A DNA stretch of 7,108 bases from DATFJZ01 sp034660495 (GTDB lineage: Bacteria > Desulfobacterota > Desulfobacteria > Desulfobacterales > Desulfobacteraceae), in contig JAYEJJ010000008.1 in the NCBI GenBank assembly GCA_034660495.1, positions 1-7,108 of the forward strand, in the 5' to 3' direction. The translations under genes were made by a program, and so were the position numbers. The notes under the pieces were generated by a model. It saw nothing but the letters and a program-made list of their open reading frames with translations. It ran no database searches and was not told the origin of the DNA. Below, in pieces: positions 1 to 5,513 of this stretch. The first letter of the stretch is position 1. Every line of letters begins with the position of its first letter.

Positions 1-120
1 GTGTGGAGTACCTTGGGATGACTATATATTCCAATGTAACGTAGTCAGTTAAGACTTAGGCTAATCAACCGGGCTTACAAGTTACCTTGCAAGCCCCTCG
101 GTCTTTAGCCGAGGGGTTGT
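1..120 (+). mobile_element. Right-end fragment of an IS200/IS605-type element (omega-RNA-like hairpins)
   Basis: Two consecutive hairpins are visible. The first has arms at 71-81 and 86-96 (GGGCTT-A-CAAG against CTTG-C-AAGCCC, loop TTAC). The second pairs CCCCTCGG (94-101) with CCGAGGGG (109-116) around the loop TCTTTAG and is followed by GTTGTTGAC. The arms overlap at 94-96, so the two stems compete for those bases. A conserved GC hairpin with a CTTTAG-like loop just after a coding 3' end is the usual right end of IS200/IS605 and IS1341-type elements, where it forms the 3' part of the TnpB guide RNA scaffold. Stop codons occur in all three plus frames by position 52, so any tnpB would lie mostly left of the window. 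The family call rests on hairpin shape and loop sequence only; no transposase domain is visible here. Confidence 0.55.
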
Positions 121-157
121 TGACAAGTCAACTCCCTTATTTTTTCACCCAATCTTT

Positions 158-260
158 GGCATCCTTCATATGACCTCAAAAGTACTTTACAGTCTTTTGG
201 GGAAAGCCTCTACAAATGAGGAATGATCAAAAAAAGTGTAAAGTACTTTTGAAGGATGCC
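158..260. mobile_element. MITE-like hairpin element with flanking direct repeat
   Basis: The segment 237-260 is the exact reverse complement of 158-166 plus 177-191, giving a 24-bp stem interrupted on the left by a 10-nt insertion (167-176). The outer ends are perfect inverted repeats, GGCATCCTTC (158-167) and GAAGGATGCC (251-260). The element is bracketed by CAATCTTT at 150-157 and 261-268, an 8-bp target-site-duplication-like repeat (10 bp, CCCAATCTTT, if the two terminal CC of the element are counted). The loop (192-236) holds a smaller CCTC/GAGG stem. No coding capacity is seen. An 8-bp duplication with GGC ends would suit an IS1595-like element, but that assignment is a guess. Confidence 0.6.
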
Positions 261-272
261 CAATCTTTCAGG

Positions 273-297
273 AAAAAACAAATAGGGTTCCTATTTG
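273..297 (-). terminator. Intrinsic terminator of the wzm-wzt-methyltransferase operon
   Basis: Read on the minus strand, CAAATAGG and CCTATTTG form an 8-bp stem with a 3-nt loop (279-297), directly followed by six T residues (278-273). The stem overlaps the TAG stop of the methyltransferase gene at 291-293. The stem is AT-rich, so termination may be incomplete, but the stem plus T-run at the end of the operon is the expected form. Confidence 0.65.
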
Positions 298-2207
298 GCT
301 TTATACCCAATCACTGCGTAATCCTGAGGACCATAAAATTCTTCAATCAATGTCGACGGACCGGATTCAACCATATCCCGTGCCCGTGCTCCCTCATCAA
401 AAGGGTGCAGGCGTAGAATATGGCACTGCACAAATCCCCTGGCCTCCAGCAGATACTGGGTCGTAACCGGCGGCAACGGGTTGCAGTGGGTCGGATCAAT
501 ATAAAAGTTGCAGGAACCCACCTTCATGTTTTCCGGATTCGGGGTTTCGAAAATAACAATGCCTCCAGGTTTGAGTACCCGCAATGCTTCATCCAGTAGA
601 GCAATCAGAGTTTTTAAGGGAAGGTGCTCAATCAGGTGAAAGGAGGTGATGGCACCTGCTGTTTCCGGCTTTAAGTCTCTCAGATATGACAGGGCATCCC
701 TTTCTACAATATCCAGTCCAATGTCCCGGCACCCGGACACAAACACCCGGTTGATGTCTACACCAATGGCTGTTTTGCTATTTTCCTTCAACAGTTCAAG
801 CCACTCGCCTCTGCCGCATCCCAGGTCGATAATCGGGGCATCGTCTGTGCCGATGCCGGCCTGGTCAATGGTTTCCAGGCATACCTGCTGGCGGCCTTTG
901 ATATCTTCCCGGGTACCCCTAAACCGGTCTTCAAAGGAGGCATACATGGCATCCAGCAGATGGTCTTCTTCAGACACCATGTTTTTTATCTGATCCTCGG
1001 AAATGGGTTCAGGCATGCGTTTGCGTGTTTCTTCCAGGAGCAGTGCCAGGCGGCGGTGCTGGTCAAGCAGGTTGCGTTTCACGTCACTGATGGATTTGGA
1101 CAGAGAGCCGGAAAGATCAGTCACATGCGACTTGTCTGATTTCTCCGACAGCCGGCTGCTAAACTGCTCGGTCAACTCCTGTGATTTTTCCGCCATGTGA
1201 CTGGCAAATTCTTCTGTCAGCTGATTCATTTTTTCCTCCACATCGCTCTGCTGCGCTTTTTCCGACACTGCCTGGGTCAAGCTTTCTATGGATGCTGACA
1301 GCCGGGATGAAAGATCAGTCACCTGGGACCTGTCTGATTTCTCCGACAGCCGGCTGCTAAACTGCTCGGTCAACTCCTGTGATTTTTCCGCCATGTGACT
1401 GGCAAATTCTTCTGTCAGCTGATTCACTTTTTCCTCCACATCGCTCTGCTGCGCTTTTTCCGACACTGCCTGGGTCAAACTTTCTATGAATGCTGACAGC
1501 CGGGATGAAAGATCAGACACCTGGGACCTGTCTGATTTCTCCGACAGCTGGCTGGCAAAATGCTCGGTCAACCCCTGTAATTTTTCCACCATGCGACTGG
1601 CAGATTTTTCCGTCAGCTGATCAATCTGCTGCCGCAAATTATGCTCCCTCAGCACCTGGTAAGCTTCAAAGTTCTGAAAATTCTTTACATAAACAGGAAG
1701 TCTGAGCCAGGCGATAAGCCAGCGAACCCCATATCCCAGAATCGGGGTTTTTCCCAGCATTCTGATTGCCAGAGGTGTCAGCAGGCCTTTTACGGGAAAC
1801 TTTTTTTCCCGTCCTTCCGGCGAATACCGCAAACGGCCAATAATTTCCTCTTTGGTGTAAATGCCTTGCCGCAATGCGTTCAGATAGTGATTGAATCCTT
1901 CCAGGTCAGGCGTGCGGTGCAAGATAAACCGATACACCAGGGTGATAAAATGGTGATCATGGTATTGCAAAAACTGATTCAGGGGCCATTGTTCTTTCTC
2001 TTCTGGTTCCGGCACAGATTCTTCAAGCTTTGGCATATTTAGCTCAAAATTCAGGAAAATGGTATTTTGAGACTGATCAAAGGGTGCATGAGAACTTATG
2101 TTTTGCAACTGTCCGTGACCAGCTGAATTAGAGCTAAAATTATTTTTGCGGTGCTGAACCTCCTGTCTGATACGGCGCATCAGTTCATCCACATCTATTT
2201 CAGGCAT
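291..2207 (-). CDS. DUF4214/coiled-coil/SAM-dependent methyltransferase, polysaccharide chain-terminus modification
   Basis: The product has 638 residues. Residues 1-20 are a charged start (MPEIDVDELMRRIR) often seen in O-antigen-cluster methyltransferases. Residues about 80-135 (HHFITLVYRFILHRTPD, then GFNHYL) match a DUF4214-type segment. Residues about 185-395 form a coiled coil of 66-residue repeats. Residues about 440-638 are a class I methyltransferase: motif I IIDLGCGRGEW (459-469), acidic GVDIN (482-486), FHLIEHL (523-529) and LKPGGIVIFETPNPEN (545-560). There is no signal peptide, so it is probably cytoplasmic or peripheral at the inner membrane. The ATG lies 6 nt after the wzt stop with GAAGGA 9 nt upstream, so the two genes are co-transcribed and probably coupled. 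Last in a Wzm-Wzt operon, it most likely methylates the non-reducing end of an exported glycan; the acceptor is unknown. WbdD is a functional analogue, but no kinase domain is present here. Confidence 0.9.
   Translation of the reverse strand: MPEIDVDELMRRIRQEVQHRKNNFSSNSAGHGQLQNISSHAPFDQSQNTIFLNFELNMPKLEESVPEPEEKEQWPLNQFLQYHDHHFITLVYRFILHRTPDLEGFNHYLNALRQGIYTKEEIIGRLRYSPEGREKKFPVKGLLTPLAIRMLGKTPILGYGVRWLIAWLRLPVYVKNFQNFEAYQVLREHNLRQQIDQLTEKSASRMVEKLQGLTEHFASQLSEKSDRSQVSDLSSRLSAFIESLTQAVSEKAQQSDVEEKVNQLTEEFASHMAEKSQELTEQFSSRLSEKSDRSQVTDLSSRLSASIESLTQAVSEKAQQSDVEEKMNQLTEEFASHMAEKSQELTEQFSSRLSEKSDKSHVTDLSGSLSKSISDVKRNLLDQHRRLALLLEETRKRMPEPISEDQIKNMVSEEDHLLDAMYASFEDRFRGTREDIKGRQQVCLETIDQAGIGTDDAPIIDLGCGRGEWLELLKENSKTAIGVDINRVFVSGCRDIGLDIVERDALSYLRDLKPETAGAITSFHLIEHLPLKTLIALLDEALRVLKPGGIVIFETPNPENMKVGSCNFYIDPTHCNPLPPVTTQYLLEARGFVQCHILRLHPFDEGARARDMVESGPSTLIEEFYGPQDYAVIGYKAK
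1083..1616 (-). repeat. In-gene tandem repeat, 198-bp unit (66 residues)
   Basis: Within the methyltransferase gene, units begin at residues 213, 279 and 345 (1571-1374, 1373-1176 and a partial unit 1175-1083), each opening with LTE(H/Q)F(A/S)S and carrying LSEKSDRSQV and SLTQAVSEKAQQSDV. A degenerate half-unit (residues 198-212) precedes them. The DNA copies are nearly identical: the stretch from about 1136 recurs 198 bp on at about 1334. Such homogeneity points to recent duplication or ongoing unequal recombination. The unit of 66 residues equals six 11-residue (hendecad) turns, and hydrophobic residues in the first half of the unit fall in a 3-4-4 pattern, so adding or removing units would keep the coiled-coil register. 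Confidence 0.9.
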
Positions 2208-2213
2208 ATCCTG

Positions 2214-3452
2214 TTATCCTTCATTCAAAACTCCAGTTACTTTTATCTCGGGTTCAATCCATAAACAACCCACAAATTCTTTTTTATCTGTATTGATAAC
2301 ATTAAATACCAGGGCCAGGTCCCGCCATTCATAATTTGTAGTCAAATGGTTATCTCGGTCATGAAGTGCGGTCTGAATCGAATAGCTTCCAAGTCCCAGG
2401 TTAGCCGGAAAAAGAATACTGAATTCATATTCATCGCCCTTTAATGGTTTTTTGATCACCTGCTTTGTGTGCCAGGTATTGGTGCCGTAAATGATTTGGC
2501 CAAGGCGGTCCCTGATGCCATATCCCAGAACAAGGGAGTCCAGATCATCATGGACCTGTACCTGTATCCGAAGCTCGATGGACTCTCCCACATTGACAAA
2601 TTCAACAGCATGTCCCTTGCTGTTGTAAAGGCCTATCTGTTTGACCCTGGCCTGACCTGTGCCGGACATAGTCTGATGCCTGCCTCCCTCCAGTGTTTTA
2701 ACTTCTACTGTGGTGTTTTTTTTTTCGGCTAACAGAGCATTGTAATAATCGGTAACTTCTTCAGGGTCACCATCTTTTATGACAAATCCATTTTCAAGCA
2801 GGATGGCCCGGTCGCAGAGGGCCTGAATCGCAGATCTGTCATGGGATACAAACAGCAGGGTCGTCCCGGCTTCCCGGAACTGCCGGATACGTTCAAAGCT
2901 TTTATGCTGAAAATAGCTATCCCCTACAGCCAAGGCCTCATCAACAATCAATATAGCCGGGCGCTTGGCTGTGGCCAAGGCAAATGCCAGCCGCACCTGC
3001 ATACCGCTGGAGTAGATTCGGACCGGCTGGTCAAAATAATCGCCGATTTCTGCAAAATCAGCTATATGAGATATCAGCTCATCCATTTCGCTGGCCCTGA
3101 GGCCATGAAGCTGCCCAGACACGTAACAATTCTGACGTCCTGTAAACTCCGGATGAAACCCCATGCCCAGTTCCAGCAAAGCAGAAATTCTACCTGCCAC
3201 CTGCACGGTGCCGGTGGTGGGCCTTGTTGTACCAGTAATGATTTTGAGTAACGTGCTTTTGCCGGCACCGTTCACCCCGATAATACCGAGAGACTGTCCC
3301 TGCTCCACATCAAAGGAAATCTCACGCAATACCCATATGTCCTCATGGTGGGTTCCCATGCCAAACCATTCGGCCATGCGGCCATATTTACGGGAATACC
3401 GCTTATAAGCCTTGCTGATGTTATGTATATGGATCATGGATTTACAATTCAT
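2214..3452 (-). CDS. wzt: Wzt: ABC transporter ATPase for O-polysaccharide export, with C-terminal glycan-binding domain
   Basis: The product has 412 residues from the chosen start. The nucleotide-binding domain has Walker A GVNGAGKST (59-67), signature YSSGMQ (147-152), Walker B ILIVDEA (167-173) and the H-loop SHD (203-205). Residues about 262-405 form a second beta-rich domain of the Wzt C-terminal type (YGTNTWH at 322-328, LGLGSYSIQTALHD at 352-365). In characterised Wzt proteins that domain recognises the finished polysaccharide end. The protein pairs with the Wzm encoded upstream at the inner membrane. I chose ATG 3452 because AGGGAG stands 9 nt upstream; it overlaps the wzm stop by 11 bp. 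ATG 3437 is an alternative without a clear SD, and an in-frame ATG at 3503 would lie deep inside wzm. A C-terminal domain plus a downstream methyltransferase suggests recognition of a modified chain end. Confidence 0.95.
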   Translation of the reverse strand: MNCKSMIHIHNISKAYKRYSRKYGRMAEWFGMGTHHEDIWVLREISFDVEQGQSLGIIGVNGAGKSTLLKIITGTTRPTTGTVQVAGRISALLELGMGFHPEFTGRQNCYVSGQLHGLRASEMDELISHIADFAEIGDYFDQPVRIYSSGMQVRLAFALATAKRPAILIVDEALAVGDSYFQHKSFERIRQFREAGTTLLFVSHDRSAIQALCDRAILLENGFVIKDGDPEEVTDYYNALLAEKKNTTVEVKTLEGGRHQTMSGTGQARVKQIGLYNSKGHAVEFVNVGESIELRIQVQVHDDLDSLVLGYGIRDRLGQIIYGTNTWHTKQVIKKPLKGDEYEFSILFPANLGLGSYSIQTALHDRDNHLTTNYEWRDLALVFNVINTDKKEFVGCLWIEPEIKVTGVLNEG

Positions 3453-4245
3453 CGACAATTTCTCCCTGAAGCTTGTGAAAAGCGAGTATCCCAAGCAATA
3501 CAAAAAACACCCCTAATATGCACGGGTAAATCAGGGTATACCAGTCTGGCAGCGCATGTTCAAGAAAAATTCCCTGATACGCCTTAATCAATGGCCACAA
3601 AGGGTTCAGGTTCATAAGGTCTACGGCCAGAGGGGGCAGAATTGTAGACACATATACAATGGGCGTCAGCCAGAACCAGAACTGCAGAATCACCTGTACG
3701 CTTTGCTGAATATCCCGGTAAAAGACATTGATCGTTGCCAGGAGCATTCCCAGGCCGATGGTAAACATCAGCTGGATTATCAGCACCGGAATCGCAGCCC
3801 ATATTATCCATCCTGGAAAGGCATCTGCTATGACGAGAAAAAAAAAATACAATGCCATTGTGATGGCAAAATTCAGTACACTGGAAACCACCACAATAAT
3901 AGGCAGACAGAGTTTTGGAAAGTGAATTTTTTTGAGCAGATTAGCACTCTCAACAAATATGCCGACACTTCTGCCCAGTATTTCTGTAAACAGGTTAAAG
4001 GTCAAAACACCTGCGCAAAGATAGATGGAATAGGCAAATTTCGAATCATGGGCCGGCATCCCCGGCCGCATAATATTGGTGAAAATAACGGTGAAAATAA
4101 GGATAGTTGTTAAGGGAGGAGCCAGCAGCCAAAGTGGGCCAAACTGGGTGCCAATCCACCGGGTCTGAAACTCGCGTTTGACCGAGCTCCACATAAAATC
4201 CCGAAACGCCCACACATCCTTGAGCATAGCGGTACCAATAATCAA
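3442..4245 (-). CDS. wzm: Wzm: ABC-2 type polysaccharide export permease
   Basis: This 267-residue membrane protein has about six hydrophobic segments near residues 38-58, 71-91, 113-139, 146-172, 184-203 and 237-257. The N-terminal block KREFQTRWIGTQFGPLWLL (24-41 region) and the motif NVFYRDIQQ before the fifth segment are characteristic of ABC-2 O-antigen/teichoic-acid exporters, and length and topology are normal for Wzm. It forms the channel that Wzt powers, carrying lipid-linked glycan across the inner membrane. The start is TTG at 4243-4245: AAGGAG lies 5 nt upstream of it (4251-4256 region). The next ATG (4227) would lie too far from that SD, and there is no other. It is the first gene of the operon; its 3' end overlaps wzt. 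Confidence 0.95.
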   Translation of the reverse strand: MIIGTAMLKDVWAFRDFMWSSVKREFQTRWIGTQFGPLWLLAPPLTTILIFTVIFTNIMRPGMPAHDSKFAYSIYLCAGVLTFNLFTEILGRSVGIFVESANLLKKIHFPKLCLPIIVVVSSVLNFAITMALYFFFLVIADAFPGWIIWAAIPVLIIQLMFTIGLGMLLATINVFYRDIQQSVQVILQFWFWLTPIVYVSTILPPLAVDLMNLNPLWPLIKAYQGIFLEHALPDWYTLIYPCILGVFFVLLGILAFHKLQGEIVDEL

Positions 4246-4329
4246 TTTTACTCCTTCCCAGGCCTTTCATGAGGTCAAGCCTGCGACTTTGTCGTCTTTT
4301 TCTGTTTTCCCTGCTCGGCTTTCTTTTAT

Positions 4330-4358
4330 GTTATATTATGGTATAAGACAGAAAGAAA
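4330..4358 (-). promoter_or_regulatory. Possible promoter of the wzm operon
   Basis: On the minus strand TTTCTT (4358-4353) and TATAAC (4335-4330) are separated by 17 bp, about 85 bp upstream of the wzm start. A second pairing, TTGGCT (4367-4362) with TATACC 16 bp further on, overlaps it. Both are weak matches to sigma-70 boxes in an AT-rich stretch; transcription may also enter from further upstream. The leader down to 4246 shows no ops or JUMPstart element that I could recognise. Confidence 0.3.
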
Positions 4359-4404
4359 CCGAGCCAAAAATTATTATTTAACGTTTCAAACCTTTACCGA
4401 GCTG

Positions 4405-4427
4405 AAGTTCGAATCCTGCCCGGCCAT
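4405..4427 (+). other. tRNA 3'-end-like fragment (possible attachment-site scar)
   Basis: The stretch GTTCGAATCCTGCCCGGCCA (4408-4427) reads like the T-loop and 3' acceptor strand of a tRNA gene: TTCGAAT is the canonical T-loop, followed by a C-rich strand ending in CCA. No matching 5' acceptor strand, D-arm or anticodon arm is seen in the preceding 80 bases, and the 5' side of the T-stem (TGAAG) pairs poorly with CCTGC. It is therefore not a functional tRNA. Integrases commonly use exactly this part of a tRNA as att site, so it may be an element boundary, but no integrase gene is visible. Confidence 0.35.
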
Positions 4428-4436
4428 TCAAAAAAT

Positions 4437-4511
4437 TTGATTGTTCACGGATAATCTTATATAGTAAGGTAGTGCAACCTAACCAATATAAAAGGAGTTA
4501 CCCGTGAACAA
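4437..4511 (+). promoter_or_regulatory. Promoter, RBS and start-codon inverted repeat of a mobile-type gene remnant
   Basis: TTGATT (4437-4442) and TATAGT (4460-4465) lie 17 bp apart, predicting a transcript start near 4472. AAAGGAG follows (about 4491-4497), 6 nt before the GTG at 4504. A perfect 10-bp inverted repeat pairs TTGTTCACGG (4441-4450, inside the promoter spacer) with CCGTGAACAA (4502-4511, covering the GTG). Transcripts from this promoter would lack the left arm and leave the start free; read-through transcripts from upstream would contain both arms and could hide the start. That arrangement protects several insertion sequences from outside transcription. Its use here is inferred. 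Confidence 0.5.
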
Positions 4512-4734
4512 GAACTCATTTATAAACCAGTTTTCCGAAAAAATCAAATTCAATTACACCTGCTTTGACCGGGTTATTATCCGCGGATACATCCTCAGAT
4601 TCTTCTCAGCAGCCGCTGTAGTCCTTTTTTTAAAAGCCATAATGACCGACTTCTGGACTGCTGTGCTGATGTCGACACTGCCACGATCCAATCCAACCGC
4701 AATTTCTAAATTACTTATCGTTTCCAGCCATTAA
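4504..4734 (+). pseudogene. 5' remnant of a mobile-type/repeat-family gene
   Basis: A GTG-initiated frame with a strong SD encodes 76 residues. The first 45 or so (FINQFSEKIKFNYTC, then FDRVIIRGYI) look like the N-terminus of a multicopy, transposase-like protein family of several hundred residues; I recognise the style but cannot name the family. After LFLKA (about 4638) the character changes to a low-quality tail (MTDFWTAVLMS, then SKLLIVSSH) that ends at TAA. This suggests a deletion or insertion junction near 4639, with only the gene's start surviving. The intact promoter and RBS mean that a short peptide could still be made. The remaining part of the element is not in the window. Confidence 0.5.
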
Positions 4735-4886
4735 ACGGCAACTACATCGATCTGGCTGGGGTCAGCAACGCCCACAAGTGTTAGACAAACTGGTTCGTCG
4801 CCGTTTTCGTCATTACCGAAATGGATGAGAATATCCCCGGCGAAGGGATCTTGTTGAACGGTAATATCATCAGGGGTCTGACCCAC
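4731..4886 (-). pseudogene. RTX/secreted-protein-like C-terminal fragment
   Basis: An open minus-strand frame of 51 codons ends at TAA (4733-4731). Its sequence (DDITVQQDPFAGDILIHFG followed by LTLVGVADPSQIDVVAV) resembles the terminal part of RTX-like, type I-secreted proteins, in which segments of the form 'D.LI.FG....LTL.GV....' are common. It has no credible start: the frame opens at the GTG created by the GGGGTCTGACCCA repeat boundary (4873-4885), after an in-frame stop. It thus looks like the tail of a larger gene whose front was lost where the repeat begins. The RTX assignment is from pattern only. Confidence 0.35.
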
Positions 4887-4980
4887 TTAAGTATTTGGTA
4901 TTAAAGGGGATTTGGTTAAAAAATGCTTGTTTTTGGCTCTTAAAAGCAACTTTTCGGGGGTGAAAACAGGGTTTTAAGGG
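4873..4980 (+). repeat. Direct repeat copy A (GGGGTCTGACCC-headed)
   Basis: This copy begins with the near-palindrome GGGGTCTGACCC and shares an ordered series of words with 5514-5622: ATTAAA, AAAAAATGCT, TCTTAAA, GGGGG, AAAACAG and TTTAAG. The offset from the head to AAAACAG is 90 bp here and 91 bp in the other copy. It lies just downstream of the regulator stop codon. On the minus strand it holds a weak TGCTT/AAGCA stem followed by a T-run (about 4946-4915), which could help end the regulator transcript. It lacks the second GGGGTC terminus found in copy B. Confidence 0.6.
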
Positions 4981-5002
4981 ATACCCCCCTGGTGGTTGCA
5001 TG

Positions 5003-5389
5003 TCATGGTTTGAAAAGGGCTTTCAGATCCGGGTCCTCCAGGAGGGCGGGGTCGGCCTGGGCCACGTCCCGGGTCGGGTCCTGGATATAGGTTTTTATGT
5101 CTTCGTATTCTTTGAGGCGGCGTTTTAAAAACCGGACGGTGAGGCGTAATTTTTCTTCAAACCCGCTCGGGGTCAGGATGTAGGCATACCGCAGGTGGCT
5201 TTTGGCACCCTTGAAATTTTCCAGTTTGATGAATCCCTTTTCCTTCAGCCCGGACAGGCAATAATTGACCCTGCCCAGGGCCACTCCCATTTTGCGGCTC
5301 AGGTCCCGCTGGAACATGTGGGGGTTTTCTGCCAGCAGTTGCAAAAGCTGCAGGCGGATGTAATGTTGGGTGTCAGATGTTGCGGTCAT
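5003..5389 (-). CDS. MarR-family EPS-associated transcriptional regulator
   Basis: The product is a 128-residue winged-helix protein. Residues about 8-55 carry the helix-turn-helix (LLQLLAENPHMFQRDLSRKM, then LGRVNYCLSGLKEKGFIKLENF), followed by a wing and YAYILTPSGFEEK (68-80) and a basic helix RFLKRRLKEYE. This pattern (QRDLSRKMGVALGRVNYCL, LTPSGFEEK) closely fits the EPS-associated MarR family (TIGR04176 type), whose members usually sit in exopolysaccharide clusters. The acidic tail after residue 100 (DPALLEDPD) is an extra. ATG 5389 is the only reasonable start; no SD lies close to it, since GAAGGAG is about 20 nt upstream. Its own promoter is at 5468-5496. It likely regulates polysaccharide genes, possibly the wzm operon; target and ligand are unknown. 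It is bracketed by the two direct repeats. Confidence 0.88.
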   Translation of the reverse strand: MTATSDTQHYIRLQLLQLLAENPHMFQRDLSRKMGVALGRVNYCLSGLKEKGFIKLENFKGAKSHLRYAYILTPSGFEEKLRLTVRFLKRRLKEYEDIKTYIQDPTRDVAQADPALLEDPDLKALFKP

Positions 5390-5467
5390 GGGTGGATAGA
5401 TATAGCTCCGCTCCTTCGGTTACATGGGGGTTCCGGGTAAACGAATGGGTAGTTCAAACAGAGAACG

Positions 5468-5496
5468 TATATAGTTGGGTTTGGGGGGGATGTCAA
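5468..5496 (-). promoter_or_regulatory. Strong sigma-70-like promoter of the MarR-type regulator
   Basis: On the minus strand a consensus -35 TTGACA (5496-5491) is followed after 17 bp by TATATA (5473-5468), giving a start near 5461 and a leader of about 70 nt. The spacer contains a run of eight C residues. The promoter lies within 20 bp of the head of repeat copy B, so promoter and gene form one unit between the repeats. The next 5390-5460 stretch shows no clear operator. Confidence 0.7.
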
Positions 5497-5513
5497 GGGG
5501 AAAAATATGTTTG

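Noticed and set aside
158..260. Rho-independent terminator formed by the long hairpin
   Set aside because: Neither strand has a T-run directly after the stem; the terminator at 273-297 accounts for the operon end.
216..416. 66-codon plus-strand frame near the left edge
   Set aside because: Begins inside the MITE-like loop and runs through its arm into the antisense of the methyltransferase gene; no SD of note.
646..993. 115-codon plus-strand frame opposite the methyltransferase domain
   Set aside because: Serine-rich antisense shadow with no RBS; the other strand carries methyltransferase motifs.
1083..1616. CRISPR-like array
   Set aside because: The repeats are 198-bp, contiguous and in frame within a coding region; there are no short repeats with unique spacers.
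1641..2042. 133-codon plus-strand frame opposite the DUF4214 region
   Set aside because: No SD or recognisable domain; fully explained by the minus-strand gene.
2841..3251. 136-codon plus-strand frame opposite wzt
   Set aside because: Covers the Walker A and signature regions on the opposite strand; no independent coding signal.
3074..3268. Second minus-strand frame inside wzt
   Set aside because: Out-of-frame overlap with the ATPase domain; no start signal or domain.
3556..4113. 185-codon plus-strand open frame opposite wzm
   Set aside because: Rich in N, Q, H and K in the style of an antisense shadow; the minus frame is a clear ABC-2 permease with correct motifs.
4340..4430. Complete tRNA gene
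   Set aside because: Only the T-loop/acceptor part is recognisable; no cloverleaf can be formed with the upstream bases.
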